From the NCBI GenBank assembly GCA_015152525.1, contig SUTU01000019.1:1-34743 (forward strand): a stretch of DNA of 34,743 nt, read 5' to 3'. Position 1 is the stretch's first letter; the number at the start of each line of letters is the position of its first letter. The position numbers and the translations under genes are program-made. This DNA is from Cyanobacteria bacterium SIG28 (GTDB lineage: Bacteria > Cyanobacteriota > Vampirovibrionia > Gastranaerophilales > Gastranaerophilaceae). This document shows positions 26,009-33,939 of the stretch, one piece after another. A model generated the notes under the pieces. That model was not told the origin of the DNA and made no database searches. It worked only from the letters and a program-made list of their open reading frames with translations.

Positions 26009-26127
26009 TTTGTTTCTCCTTTCGGTGGGTGTAAATAATTTGGATTGAAAAATTAGTTTACAAACCAATTACCACCCATTTCTACTACAATTCCGAGCAA
26101 GGCATACCACAGCACTATACTTCGGCT
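26009..26127 (-). promoter_or_regulatory. Structured leader of rpmI-rplT, candidate L20 autoregulatory element
   Basis: The transcript predicted from the promoter has a leader of about 119 nt. A hairpin pairs 26026-26034 with 26069-26078 (TGGGTGTAA against TTACCACCCA, one bulge) and can extend through TAATTTGG/CCAATTA. Its base lies about 5 nt from the SD. L20 represses its operon through leader structures in several phyla; whether this leader is such a site is inferred. Confidence 0.45.
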
Positions 26128-26134
26128 AATATTG

Positions 26135-26163
26135 AGTTTAAAGCAAAAACTTTTCAACGTCAA
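26135..26163 (-). promoter_or_regulatory. Sigma-70 promoter of rpmI-rplT
   Basis: -35 TTGACG (26158-26163), a 17-bp spacer and -10 TAAACT (26135-26140) lie on the minus strand. The -10 is identical to that of the SRP RNA promoter. Confidence 0.7.
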
Positions 26164-26265
26164 GCTTTTAGAACGAGGGCATTTTACAAAACTTATACTA
26201 AAGGTAGACAAATTTTATAATTTTGGATAATTAAAAATTCAGATAACAAATAATATTATAATAAT

Positions 26266-26601
26266 ATGGAAATTAGATACAATGATAAAATTTGCATATA
26301 CACGCCCTTAATGTCGAAATTGTCTGATTTTGAATGCAAAAAACTGTTCAAAAAAATGGAAGATGATTCCCGTAAAATAGCACTGGATTTGAATTACACC
26401 AACGACATTACTGTTGATTTTATCGAACATATTAAGGATTTGTGTACAAAAAAAGAAGTCGGAATTTTTAACATATCTTCAGACGTATTTACCCTGTTTA
26501 ATTTTATGAAAATAGACAAATCCGCAAGACTATTCGTTAGCGAACTGGATTTTGAAGAAGACTGCAGACAGTTATTAAACAGAAGTTTTTCAATAGTTTA
26601 A
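26266..26601 (+). CDS. STAS-like small protein
   Basis: The 111-aa protein has the alternation of a STAS domain: IRYNDKICIYTPL (strands), KIALDLNYTNDITVDFIEHIKDL (the central LDL strand and following helix), EVGIFNISSDVFTLFNFMKIDKSARLF (strand, helix). The phosphorylatable Ser/Thr of anti-sigma antagonists is not clearly conserved; Thr49 in NDITVDF is the nearest. No anti-sigma partner is adjacent. No SD is visible, and TATAAT lies only 3 bp before the ATG. Assignment is by pattern and modest. Confidence 0.5.
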   Translation: MEIRYNDKICIYTPLMSKLSDFECKKLFKKMEDDSRKIALDLNYTNDITVDFIEHIKDLCTKKEVGIFNISSDVFTLFNFMKIDKSARLFVSELDFEEDCRQLLNRSFSIV

Positions 26602-26605
26602 ATTT

Positions 26606-27379
26606 TTATTTTATATCTAAACTCTGTAAAATCATCAGTTCTGACAAATTCTGAACTATGTATTCTGAAAAGTTGCTTAAATCAGTTTTTTCAATCTGTC
26701 CGGTTGCAACAAGTATAGTTTTTTCAATACCGGCATTTTTTGCACAAATAAAATCAGTCGGTGCATCACCAATCATTATCGTTGTATCAGAATTTGCACC
26801 TAACTTTTTTAAAGCTATTTTAGCTGGTTCACCACTTTCTTTCGTTGATTTTGATGATTCCCTGCCAACAATTACATCAAATAAATTTTCCCAACCAAAG
26901 TTTTTAACAACAAGCTTTGTTGTTTCTACGGAATCGGCTGTTACTACAGCAGTTTTAACACCATATTTCCGAACTTCTCTTATAAAATTTATAGCTTCAT
27001 CAATCGGTTTTGTATATTCTAAAATATTTCTATTAAAATTAGCACTTACTTTATCAAAAATTTTTTCAAGTTCATTTTCTGTAATATTTATTCCAAACTT
27101 CTCTAAATCAGATTTAAAAATCGAAATAATTTTTATTCTGGAATACAAAGCCGTAATACCGTCTTTAAGCATTTTTTTGTTTAAAACATCGTACCCGAGA
27201 GATAAACACAAATCCGAAAACAGTTCTTGGTTTGAATTTGTATAATTTAAAACTTCCTGAACTCTCATTTCAGTCATTTTTCCCCAAAATTGATTTAAGT
27301 CAATAAAGGTGCCGTCTTTATCAAAAAGAATGGTTTGAATATTATTAAGTTCCCATTTTGAAGCTTTAAGATTAATCAT
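26606..27379 (-). CDS. HAD-superfamily phosphatase, phosphoglycolate phosphatase-like
   Basis: The 257-aa protein has the HAD motifs in order: I, LFDKDGTFID (Asp20, Asp22); II, VVTADSVE; III, the Lys in the ESSKSTKESGEPAK region; IV, IGDAPTDFICAKNAG. An alpha-helical cap lies between I and II as in Gph-type enzymes. It probably hydrolyses a small phosphate ester; the substrate is unknown. Its start overlaps the end of ldpA by 8 nt, so the two genes are co-translated, and any functional link to LdpA would be of interest. Confidence 0.83.
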   Translation of the reverse strand: MINLKASKWELNNIQTILFDKDGTFIDLNQFWGKMTEMRVQEVLNYTNSNQELFSDLCLSLGYDVLNKKMLKDGITALYSRIKIISIFKSDLEKFGINITENELEKIFDKVSANFNRNILEYTKPIDEAINFIREVRKYGVKTAVVTADSVETTKLVVKNFGWENLFDVIVGRESSKSTKESGEPAKIALKKLGANSDTTIMIGDAPTDFICAKNAGIEKTILVATGQIEKTDLSNFSEYIVQNLSELMILQSLDIK

Positions 27380-28343
27380 TTTTCATACTATCCAAAGAAG
27401 TTCCCACTAATTTTTTTGCAATTTCTACAGCTTCAGATAATGTTTTTTTATCTTCAATTAAATTTTCTATTTTAAGATATTTTTTCACAATTTTTCTGGC
27501 ATAAGAGCCTATAGCTATACAATGAGGTTGAACCCCGCATTTTTTAGCCAATTCTGTAGATTTAGTATTTGTTCCGCCTGACATCATAATATAGGCAGGC
27601 AAATTAGCGTTCTGAAATAATTGAGCAGTTGCAACAGCTTGCAAGGTTGTGCCTAATTCATCATCATTTCCGCTCATTGCAATTCCGTCAGCTTGAATAA
27701 TTGTCGTATACGGTTTTCTGGTATTAAGCATACGCTTAACCCGTTCAACCAACTTTTTATCACCTAATTCTGAACGATCAATTGATATACATAACATCCC
27801 GCCAAAAATTTCATTTATCTGTTGCCACTTTTCATCAACATCATCCTCATCAGATGAAATTGCATGAAATTCAATACAATCCACACCTTTTGCAATAAGT
27901 TTAGGCAAAACTTCTTTATAATCCAATAATTGCGACTTCATGTTTATAGCTTGTTGAGGACAATTTTTAGCGCAAATTCCACAACCTAAACAACGTTCCT
28001 TTTTTACTTCATATTGTTCTGAGTAAACAATGGCTTCATGCGGACAAGTAGCTTTGCAAATACCGCAATTGGCACATAAAGACGAATTGATAGTTGCTTT
28101 TGTTATATGAGGATCGCCGTCAATTCCGACGCTTACACATAAGTATCTGTCTTTGTTAATTCCTGCATTTTTTAAACCTCTTTTTGCAGCATCCACAACC
28201 TCAGATTTAGCGCTTAAATCGAAGAAATTACAACCTGCAAGTGAATATATTGTAACAAGTTTTTCAACTTCATCGGCATCTTCATTTCCTGCACCGCAAA
28301 CCAACTTAAAAACTTTTTTTTCTTCCAATAAATCTTTTAACAT
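27372..28343 (-). CDS. ldpA: LdpA-like iron-sulfur protein
   Basis: The 323-aa protein carries two 4Fe-4S motifs, C-x2-C-x2-C-x3-C at 90-100 and 118-128. N-terminal VFKLVCGAGNED...TIYSLAGCNFFDLSAKSEVVDAAKRG and C-terminal QADGIAMSGNDDELGTT with MMSGGTNTKSTEL and AIGSYARKIV match what I recall of cyanobacterial LdpA. In Synechococcus, LdpA adjusts circadian period to light by sensing redox state. Here no photosynthesis or kai gene is seen, so the ancestral role is probably redox sensing or an enzymatic activity. The ATG at 28343 is preceded by GAGGTGG. Overlaps the HAD gene by 8 nt. Confidence 0.82.
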   Translation of the reverse strand: MLKDLLEEKKVFKLVCGAGNEDADEVEKLVTIYSLAGCNFFDLSAKSEVVDAAKRGLKNAGINKDRYLCVSVGIDGDPHITKATINSSLCANCGICKATCPHEAIVYSEQYEVKKERCLGCGICAKNCPQQAINMKSQLLDYKEVLPKLIAKGVDCIEFHAISSDEDDVDEKWQQINEIFGGMLCISIDRSELGDKKLVERVKRMLNTRKPYTTIIQADGIAMSGNDDELGTTLQAVATAQLFQNANLPAYIMMSGGTNTKSTELAKKCGVQPHCIAIGSYARKIVKKYLKIENLIEDKKTLSEAVEIAKKLVGTSLDSMKND

Positions 28344-28518
28344 TAACCACCTCAACACGCTCTAATTATAACGCAAAATTTACATAATTGTCTGTAAAAA
28401 ATATTTATGTTAGTATGTCTTGTAAGAAGAGTTTCTGACATTTTCAAATAAAATCTAACTATTTGACTTTAAGAAAATTACAACTAAGAAATATATATAC
28501 ATAGATAAAGGTACTTTA

Positions 28519-28764
28519 ATGAAACTAATCAATAGACTGAAAGTTTTTGAACAAAAATACGTTTTTTTGAGATGGGCTACAGGAGCTGAATACGGAAAAA
28601 TAGCTTATGTTGGTGATGATTTTGTTGAATTCAACATTATTGATGTAGATACTATGGAATATAGAGAAACTGTTGTTATAAATTCCCAATTAATACTCGA
28701 AGCTGTATTTGGCGGTTCTGATATCTCCAGAATTATTGCCGAAATTTCATCTATGCTTGGTTAA
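28519..28764 (+). CDS. Small conserved hypothetical protein
   Basis: The 81-aa protein MKLINRLKVFEQKYVFLRWAT... continues with GKIAYVGDDFVEFNIIDVDTMEYRETVVINSQLILEAVFGGSDISRIIAEISSML. The pattern of short strands around V-G-D-D-F-V-E-F resembles a small beta-barrel (Sm-like or SH3-like) with a helix at the end, but this is a guess from periodicity. SD AAAGG lies 7 nt before the ATG. The spacer 28344-28518, shared with divergent ldpA, shows no clear promoter. Confidence 0.65.
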   Translation: MKLINRLKVFEQKYVFLRWATGAEYGKIAYVGDDFVEFNIIDVDTMEYRETVVINSQLILEAVFGGSDISRIIAEISSMLG

Positions 28765-28841
28765 TTTTATTTATACTGTGGCACATCTTTTATCCTTGTG
28801 ATAAGATAAAACCGTATTATGTTAAATAGGAAGGAGAAAAG

Positions 28842-29789
28842 ATGAGTCAAAGAATCGGTATTGATGTTGGCGGTACTAACGTTAAAATTGCACTTGTAAG
28901 CGATGAAGGTAAAATTATTTATTCAAATTCTATACCTACACGTGCAGAAATGGGCTATGAATACACAGTTAATAGTATGAAAGATGCTATTAGAGAACTT
29001 TTGAAAGAAACAAAACTTCAAGCTTCTGACATAGAAGGTATGGGCTTTGGTTTCCCAGGGCAAATTGATTGCCAAAAAGGTATTGTAAGATTAGCGCCAA
29101 ATATTCCGGGTTGGGTTAATGTACCTATTGCAGAAATTATGGAAAAAGAATTCGGAATTCCAACAAGAGTTGATAATGATGTTAGAACTGCGGCATTAGG
29201 TGAATTAAACTACGGTGCCGGTATTGGCTGTCAAAACCTTGTTTGTATTACAGTCGGAACAGGAATTGGTTCAGGCTTGGTAATTAATGGTAAACTTGTT
29301 AGAGGCGCTTCTAACGCTGCCGGTGAATTAGGTCATATCAAACTTAATATGGAAGGCGGTCCGCTTTGTGGTTGTGGTGATAGAGGCTGCTTGGAAGCTT
29401 ATGCTTCCGGACCTTCAATTGTTGCTTTGGCGGAAGAATATATTAAAGGTGGCAAATCTACAAGATATAGAGAGCTTGCAAACCCTGAAATTACTCCTTA
29501 TATAGTTTCTGTTGCAGCTCAAGAAGGTGATCCTGTTGCAAAACAAATATTCAGAATTATGGGTGAATATATCGGAATGGGCTTAACATCAGTTGTTAAC
29601 TTGCTTAACCCTGAAAAAATAATCATTGGTGGCGGTGTTGCAGCTGCAGGTGATATATTATTTGACCCAATAAAAGAAACTATTCAAAAACGTGCTATGA
29701 CTATCCAAAAAGAGGCTGTAGAAATTGTTCCGGCTCAACTTGGAAATAATGCAGGCGTAATCGGTGCAAGCTTATTAATTAATTCATAA
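28842..29789 (+). CDS. ROK-family glucokinase
   Basis: The 315-aa sugar kinase should phosphorylate glucose or a related hexose at entry to glycolysis. The phosphate loop is IDVGGTNVKIALV (7-19), the catalytic Asp113 is in VDNDVRTAALGE, and the second ATP motif is TVGTGIGSG. Substrate and zinc residues lie in GELGH (His165) and CGCGDRGCLEAY (Cys176, Cys178, Cys183). The SD AGGAAGGAG is strong. TTATC-CTTGT-GATAA at 28790-28804 upstream might be an operator. Followed by a good terminator. Confidence 0.93.
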   Translation: MSQRIGIDVGGTNVKIALVSDEGKIIYSNSIPTRAEMGYEYTVNSMKDAIRELLKETKLQASDIEGMGFGFPGQIDCQKGIVRLAPNIPGWVNVPIAEIMEKEFGIPTRVDNDVRTAALGELNYGAGIGCQNLVCITVGTGIGSGLVINGKLVRGASNAAGELGHIKLNMEGGPLCGCGDRGCLEAYASGPSIVALAEEYIKGGKSTRYRELANPEITPYIVSVAAQEGDPVAKQIFRIMGEYIGMGLTSVVNLLNPEKIIIGGGVAAAGDILFDPIKETIQKRAMTIQKEAVEIVPAQLGNNAGVIGASLLINS

Positions 29790-29821
29790 AACTTGTATTC
29801 AATAGAAGCAAAATATCTAAT

Positions 29822-29861
29822 AAAACTCTAAAGTCAATCTGTTATTTGATTTTAGAGTTTT
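29822..29861 (+). terminator. Terminator of the ROK kinase gene
   Basis: A 16-bp stem with one G-U pair (AAAACTCTAAAGTCAA with TTGATTTTAGAGTTTT) has an 8-nt loop and ends in T. Confidence 0.85.
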
Positions 29862-29915
29862 ATATTTATATTTATTCATGATATATTATGTAAAAGATTA
29901 TAGAGAGTATGGTTT

Positions 29916-31610
29916 ATGAAAGTTGAACTTATTTTAAGAAACACAGCATTTTCTACGCTGGTAACATTATTTTCGATGTTTGCATTATCTGTTATCGGGT
30001 TTATTTTCCATATTCCCGTTAATATAATTTATCCAATTATAAGTTTTGCACTAGGAATATTAGTTCTGTTTTTTAATTTTAGAAAATCAGAAAATTTTAA
30101 ACAAGAATTTTTAATATCATTATTTACATATTGTTCGATTTTTATAATATCCACATTGCTTGGTGCAAAGTTTTATGATTCATCTTGGGATGGAAGAGAA
30201 TACCATTGTGCAGCAATTATTTTATTAAAAAAAGGTTGGAATCCAATATATGACGAAATTTATAATTTTGCTTCAAATATTTATAGCACTAAAGCTTATG
30301 GATTACATTGGGTTGAAAATTATCCAAAATTTGTAGAAATAATACAAGCCAATATTTTTACAATATTTAAGAATATTGAAGTTTCAAAAATGACAAATTT
30401 CGTTTTTGCATTCATCTTGTTGCTATATTCTTACTATGTTTTATCCAAATCGTATTTTAAAGAAATAAATCATTTTTCAAAATTTTTTATTTCTTTAGTT
30501 CTAATTTTAAATCCGGTTTATATCGCACAGTTTTCAACCTTTTATATTGATAGTTATGTTTATATCTGCTTTATGCTGATACTATTTTCTATTATTGATA
30601 TAGAAACTAATGAAAAATTTGATTATATTCCGTGGACAATTTTTGTTATTAACGCAATTTCTATTGTCAATGTAAAGTTGGGCGGTTTATTATATTTGTT
30701 AGTTACTACATTAATCTATTTTGTTTATTTGAAAATGTTAAAACAAAAACAAAAGATTTTATTTCTTACAAAATCTGTAATTATTGTTTTAGTTGCTTTA
30801 ATTATATCCGGAATTAATCCTTATTTTACAAATATTAGTCAAGACAGACATCCTCTTTATCCTTTAGCCGGTGAAAATAAAAAAGACATTATGACACCAA
30901 ATTCACCTAAAGAATTTGTCGGTTCTAATTATCTTAAAAATTTATTTGTATCAACATTTTCGAGAGTGGACAACTTAGTATACGAATCAGAAGGAAAAAC
31001 CAGATTAAAAACTCCATTTACAGTTCATCGAAGTGAAATAAGACACCTAATGGCATCAGATACTAGAATTTGCGGATTTGGTGTTATTTGGAGCGGGATT
31101 GTTATCCTAAGCCTTATATTAGCCTGCTTTATTAGGTATAATAATTCTGCAGAAAAGAATTTATTTCTTCTAATTTTTGCAATATTAATATCACTTACAC
31201 TAACAAATCCTTATTCTTGGTGGGCAAGATATGCTACACATTTATGGACTATTCCTATATTTATATGTATTCCAATTTTGGTAAAAAACAAATTAATTAA
31301 AACTCAACAAATTGTTGCTTTTATTATTTTAGTTTTAATGCTTGCAAATTCTATTATTCAAATTACTCAATCATTAAAGCAAGAAAGACATTTTAGAAAG
31401 TATACAAACAACTATATTAACGCACTTAAATCTGAAAACAAGCCAATTAAAATCTTTGGTATATTTGATTATTCTCTGTGTGAAAAATTAAAAAACAAAA
31501 ATGTAAAATTTGAATTTGTGTCAGAAAATTATTATGAACAAAACAAATCAGATTTTACCAAAATCCCAATAGCAATAAATTTTATGTACTGGGATAGATT
31601 GGAAAAATAA
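29916..31610 (+). CDS. GT-C-type membrane glycosyltransferase
   Basis: The 564-aa protein has about a dozen hydrophobic segments. The first large loop has the acidic motif YDSSWDGREYHCAAIILLKKGWNP, in the place of the catalytic Asp of ArnT/PMT-like GT-C enzymes that use polyprenyl-linked sugars. A later loop holds PYFTNISQDRHPLYPLAGENK, and the C-terminus is a soluble tail of about 80 residues. It probably adds a sugar to a lipid or surface glycan on the outer face of the membrane. The UbiA-type protein at 20730 could make its donor, by inference. Very AT-rich, and no clear SD before the ATG. Confidence 0.72.
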   Translation: MKVELILRNTAFSTLVTLFSMFALSVIGFIFHIPVNIIYPIISFALGILVLFFNFRKSENFKQEFLISLFTYCSIFIISTLLGAKFYDSSWDGREYHCAAIILLKKGWNPIYDEIYNFASNIYSTKAYGLHWVENYPKFVEIIQANIFTIFKNIEVSKMTNFVFAFILLLYSYYVLSKSYFKEINHFSKFFISLVLILNPVYIAQFSTFYIDSYVYICFMLILFSIIDIETNEKFDYIPWTIFVINAISIVNVKLGGLLYLLVTTLIYFVYLKMLKQKQKILFLTKSVIIVLVALIISGINPYFTNISQDRHPLYPLAGENKKDIMTPNSPKEFVGSNYLKNLFVSTFSRVDNLVYESEGKTRLKTPFTVHRSEIRHLMASDTRICGFGVIWSGIVILSLILACFIRYNNSAEKNLFLLIFAILISLTLTNPYSWWARYATHLWTIPIFICIPILVKNKLIKTQQIVAFIILVLMLANSIIQITQSLKQERHFRKYTNNYINALKSENKPIKIFGIFDYSLCEKLKNKNVKFEFVSENYYEQNKSDFTKIPIAINFMYWDRLEK

Positions 31611-31678
31611 GATAATTTTTTCAAAAATTACACTTTTTGCAAATTTTTATATCAATTAAATGTTATATAGACACACTC

Positions 31679-31769
31679 CTACTCTTATAATAAGATGATT
31701 ATAAGGGTAGTACCACACCACCCACCTTCACACGTATTTTACTAAGAAATCGGAGGTAGAAGGGAGGTG
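31679..31769 (+). promoter_or_regulatory. Two-hairpin leader masking a Shine-Dalgarno sequence
   Basis: Hairpin 1 is a 13-bp stem with one G-U pair (31679-31691 and 31698-31710). Hairpin 2 pairs CACCCACCTTC (31719-31729) with GAAGGGAGGTG (31759-31769): 9 of 11 positions pair, with a central two-base mismatch. The second arm contains the SD of the 25-aa peptide, so this fold would block its translation. The loop holds another GGAGG without a start codon. The stretch 31611-31678 shows no clear promoter. Confidence 0.6.
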
Positions 31770-31776
31770 ATAAGCT

Positions 31777-31854
31777 ATGGGAACTCGACAAATAATAAAA
31801 GCCACTATTATTGCAGTAATAGCAGCTCTTAGAATTGTTCTTTTGTTCTTATAG
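31777..31854 (+). CDS. 25-aa hydrophobic membrane peptide
   Basis: The reading frame encodes a 25-aa peptide: MGTRQIIKAT, a single hydrophobic span (IIAVIAAL), one Arg, then IVLLFL. The SD GGGAGGTGAT is close to the ideal anti-SD complement, 8 nt before the ATG. Charge pattern, size, masked SD and a following hairpin are the marks of type I toxin or membrane-stress peptides, but no antisense RNA is proven, and a leader peptide or regulatory micro-protein is equally possible. No known family matches to my knowledge. Confidence 0.6.
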   Translation: MGTRQIIKATIIAVIAALRIVLLFL

Positions 31855-31864
31855 GGTACTAAGT

Positions 31865-31899
31865 CAAGCCTCAAGTAACTAGCACTTGCTTGGGGCTTG
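31865..31899 (+). terminator. Hairpin after the 25-aa peptide
   Basis: CAAGCCTCAAG (31865-31875) pairs with CTTGGGGCTTG (31889-31899) with one G-U pair. A competing small hairpin GGGG-CTTG-CCCC (31892-31903) overlaps it. No long T-run follows, so it may act as an RNA-stability or switching element rather than a simple terminator. Confidence 0.5.
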
Positions 31900-31951
31900 C
31901 CCCTATGTTTACATTATTTACGATTAACTCCTTTTTGTCAATACTAGCGTG

Positions 31952-32233
31952 TTACATGTAAAACTCTTCTGTATCAGGTTTTATAGTATTCCAATCGGTT
32001 GATAAAGAAGCATAGAAAGTTAAGACTTTAAGAGCTTTTGAAATATCTCCGTTGAGAACTGTTTGTAGCAATCCTGCGATACGGTTTGCGATATACTTAT
32101 TCAAAGTTTCCATATTTTTTTGTGTAAGTTTATTCTTTGAGTGCATTTCTTCAACAGGTCCACTCCGAAAAGCAAACTGCGTAATACCTTTTGATAGCAT
32201 ATCAATTGTTTCAAAATTTAATTTTGTATTCAT
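31952..32233 (-). CDS. Hypothetical protein of a type common on mobile elements
   Basis: The 93-aa protein MNTKLNFETIDMLSKGITQ continues with FAFRSGPVEEMHSKNKLTQKNMETLNKYIANRIAGLLQTVL and ends in a TDW...EEFYM tail. I recall near relatives with TQFAFRNGPxExMH and LNKYMVNRxAGLL in gut Firmicutes, often in phage or conjugative-element contexts, with no assigned function; this needs a search to confirm. The start is set by GGGAGG 6 nt before the ATG. Its presence marks this end of the window as accessory DNA. Confidence 0.6.
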   Translation of the reverse strand: MNTKLNFETIDMLSKGITQFAFRSGPVEEMHSKNKLTQKNMETLNKYIANRIAGLLQTVLNGDISKALKVLTFYASLSTDWNTIKPDTEEFYM

Positions 32234-32353
32234 AAAACCTCCCTCTGTTTTTGAATTGAAGTTATTTTTCAAATGAAATTGAAAGTAAATTCTTTTCTCT
32301 TAAATAGTAATTGTAAAATTTTTCTTTAAATGTAACAATTTATCCAAAATTAT

Positions 32354-32380
32354 TAAAGTTTTTTCAAAAAATGCCGATAT
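32354..32380 (+). promoter_or_regulatory. Sigma-28 (FliA/SigD) type promoter, consensus
   Basis: TAAAGTTT (32354-32361), exactly 11 nt, then GCCGATAT (32373-32380). It is a full match to the sigma-28 consensus, and GCCGATAT is the form typical of SigD. The start codon of the EF-hand gene is 37 nt downstream. Confidence 0.8.
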
Positions 32381-32417
32381 ATATAATGATAAATTGCGAC
32401 TAAAAATAGAGTAGAAA

Positions 32418-33692
32418 ATGGTAGATATAAACTTAAGTTCTTTTCAAAAACACATAGATGTATTTAAGAATCTTATAAAAACCTCTGGAGAGACAAGCAT
32501 TGATTCTCAAACTTTTCAAGAAAAAGTAACAAAAGATAGAAGTATTTTTGAAATGCTTGATCAAAACTGGGATGGTAAAATTTCTGAAGATGAAATAAAT
32601 ACTGTTTTAGAATCTGATTCAAATAATGATGGAATCGTAACGGGAAAAGAATTAGCTTGCATGAATCAAATGAAATTTTTTGCAAAAAGAACTGTTGATA
32701 AATGGTTTACATTAGATGTAAATCGAGATGGGCATTGGAGTAATGTTGAAGAAAAATTAGGCGATCATAGAATGTGGGGTGATGCATCAACTTACACTGG
32801 TTTAGATGCAGCAATGTCAAATGAACAGCTTGCACAATTATATGAAATAAAAGAAACTATTAATGATCCAAATAATGAACAATTAGAACAATGGCTTAAT
32901 GGTTGGTTGGAAGATTTAAAGCAAACAGCAAAAGACCAATATGGTGTTGAATTAAATGATAAACAAATAATTGTTTTGAAAAAAGAATATATAAAACAAC
33001 TTAACACATGGTTATTTAAAAATGGTGATAATGCATCTGGTGATGCACCATTATACAATTCTTTAAATTGCACAGCATATACAAGACTTATTACAACGGA
33101 ACAAACTGTATCGTGTTGTGGTGGAGATATTGTTCCTCCACCAGCATCTCCTGTTAAAAATGCCTGCTCACCTGTGTTCTCAAGTTTGGAATATGATGGT
33201 GCTTCTAATAATGCTGAAGAAGTTAAAAATAGATTAGCTTGGGCTATGTTTAAAACTCCTCCAGCTGAATTATTGTCTACAGACGAAGATGCAATGACGG
33301 TTTGGGATAATATGACTGATGAGCAATACTCAGAATATCATCAACAATATTTAACTATGAGAAATATGACAGCAAATGATTTTAGAGAGTTATTAAAACC
33401 TGAAAATGAACAACAAAGAGTTGATTTTGAAAAGAATTCATCAATGACAGTTCAACAAATTGTAGATTACATTGACATTGTGGAACAACAAATCGGAGTT
33501 GGAAATTTTGATAATGAAGACTGGTCTGTAAATGCAGAGCAATATAGTAAAATTATACTTGGCGTTAACGGTACCGTTGGCGATGAAGATAAATTACAAG
33601 GAAAAACAAGAGCTGATATCCCTGAAAATCGGCAAAATCTATTAAGGTTTTTAGAAGAAAAGGGCTGGTTATACGAACAATTTAAACCTTGA
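32418..33692 (+). CDS. EF-hand protein under a sigma-28-type promoter
   Basis: The 424-aa protein has three canonical calcium-binding loops: DQNWDGKISEDE (48-59), DSNNDGIVTGKE (67-78) and DVNRDGHWSNVE (100-111). Asp/Asn at positions 1, 3 and 5 and Glu at 12 are all present. The rest (about 115-424) is unrecognised, mostly polar and helical, with a Cys pair and Pro-rich patch (SCCGGDIVPPPAS) near the middle. There is no signal peptide or membrane span. With the promoter, this suggests a calcium-responsive or calcium-stabilised product of a flagellar-type regulon, possibly exported by a type III route; that is inference. The SD is weak (GAGTAG). Confidence 0.75.
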   Translation: MVDINLSSFQKHIDVFKNLIKTSGETSIDSQTFQEKVTKDRSIFEMLDQNWDGKISEDEINTVLESDSNNDGIVTGKELACMNQMKFFAKRTVDKWFTLDVNRDGHWSNVEEKLGDHRMWGDASTYTGLDAAMSNEQLAQLYEIKETINDPNNEQLEQWLNGWLEDLKQTAKDQYGVELNDKQIIVLKKEYIKQLNTWLFKNGDNASGDAPLYNSLNCTAYTRLITTEQTVSCCGGDIVPPPASPVKNACSPVFSSLEYDGASNNAEEVKNRLAWAMFKTPPAELLSTDEDAMTVWDNMTDEQYSEYHQQYLTMRNMTANDFRELLKPENEQQRVDFEKNSSMTVQQIVDYIDIVEQQIGVGNFDNEDWSVNAEQYSKIILGVNGTVGDEDKLQGKTRADIPENRQNLLRFLEEKGWLYEQFKP

Positions 33693-33812
33693 TTTTATAT
33701 ATAATTTTTTAACAAGTTTGCATCTCAATTCCTTATAGAATGTAATTTTCGAACCGTTGAAAGGGTTATAAATACTTAATTCCACAAACAAAAAGACCGA
33801 CGTACCTGTCGT

Positions 33813-33939
33813 CCTGAACAAGCCGAGCAGAGGATGAAAGCGTAAGCGTATCCGTTTAATGCGAGGCGCGTTTCAGGACCTTATCGGCTAATAGTAAATC
33901 TACCAACTTGTAAGATGCTGAAATAAATTCAGCATGACA
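33813..33939. repeat. Composite palindromic intergenic repeat, copy 3
   Basis: Bases 33870-33939 align with 10-80 of the window, and 33910-33939 with 51-80 and 304-333. The outer arms CCTGAAC (33813-33819) and GTTTCAGG (33870-33877) form a larger inverted repeat around a GC-richer insert (33820-33869). No gene is present. Confidence 0.6.

Noticed and set aside
31701-31720. T-box-like word AGGGTAGTACCAC upstream of the 25-aa peptide
   Set aside because: It matches the T-box 14-mer only partly, most of it is one arm of a local hairpin, there is no room for a Stem I, and no amino-acid gene follows.
33879-33886. Sigma-28 -10 box GCCGATAA on the minus strand
   Set aside because: It lies inside the dispersed repeat, has no TAAAGTTT at 11 nt, and no gene follows.
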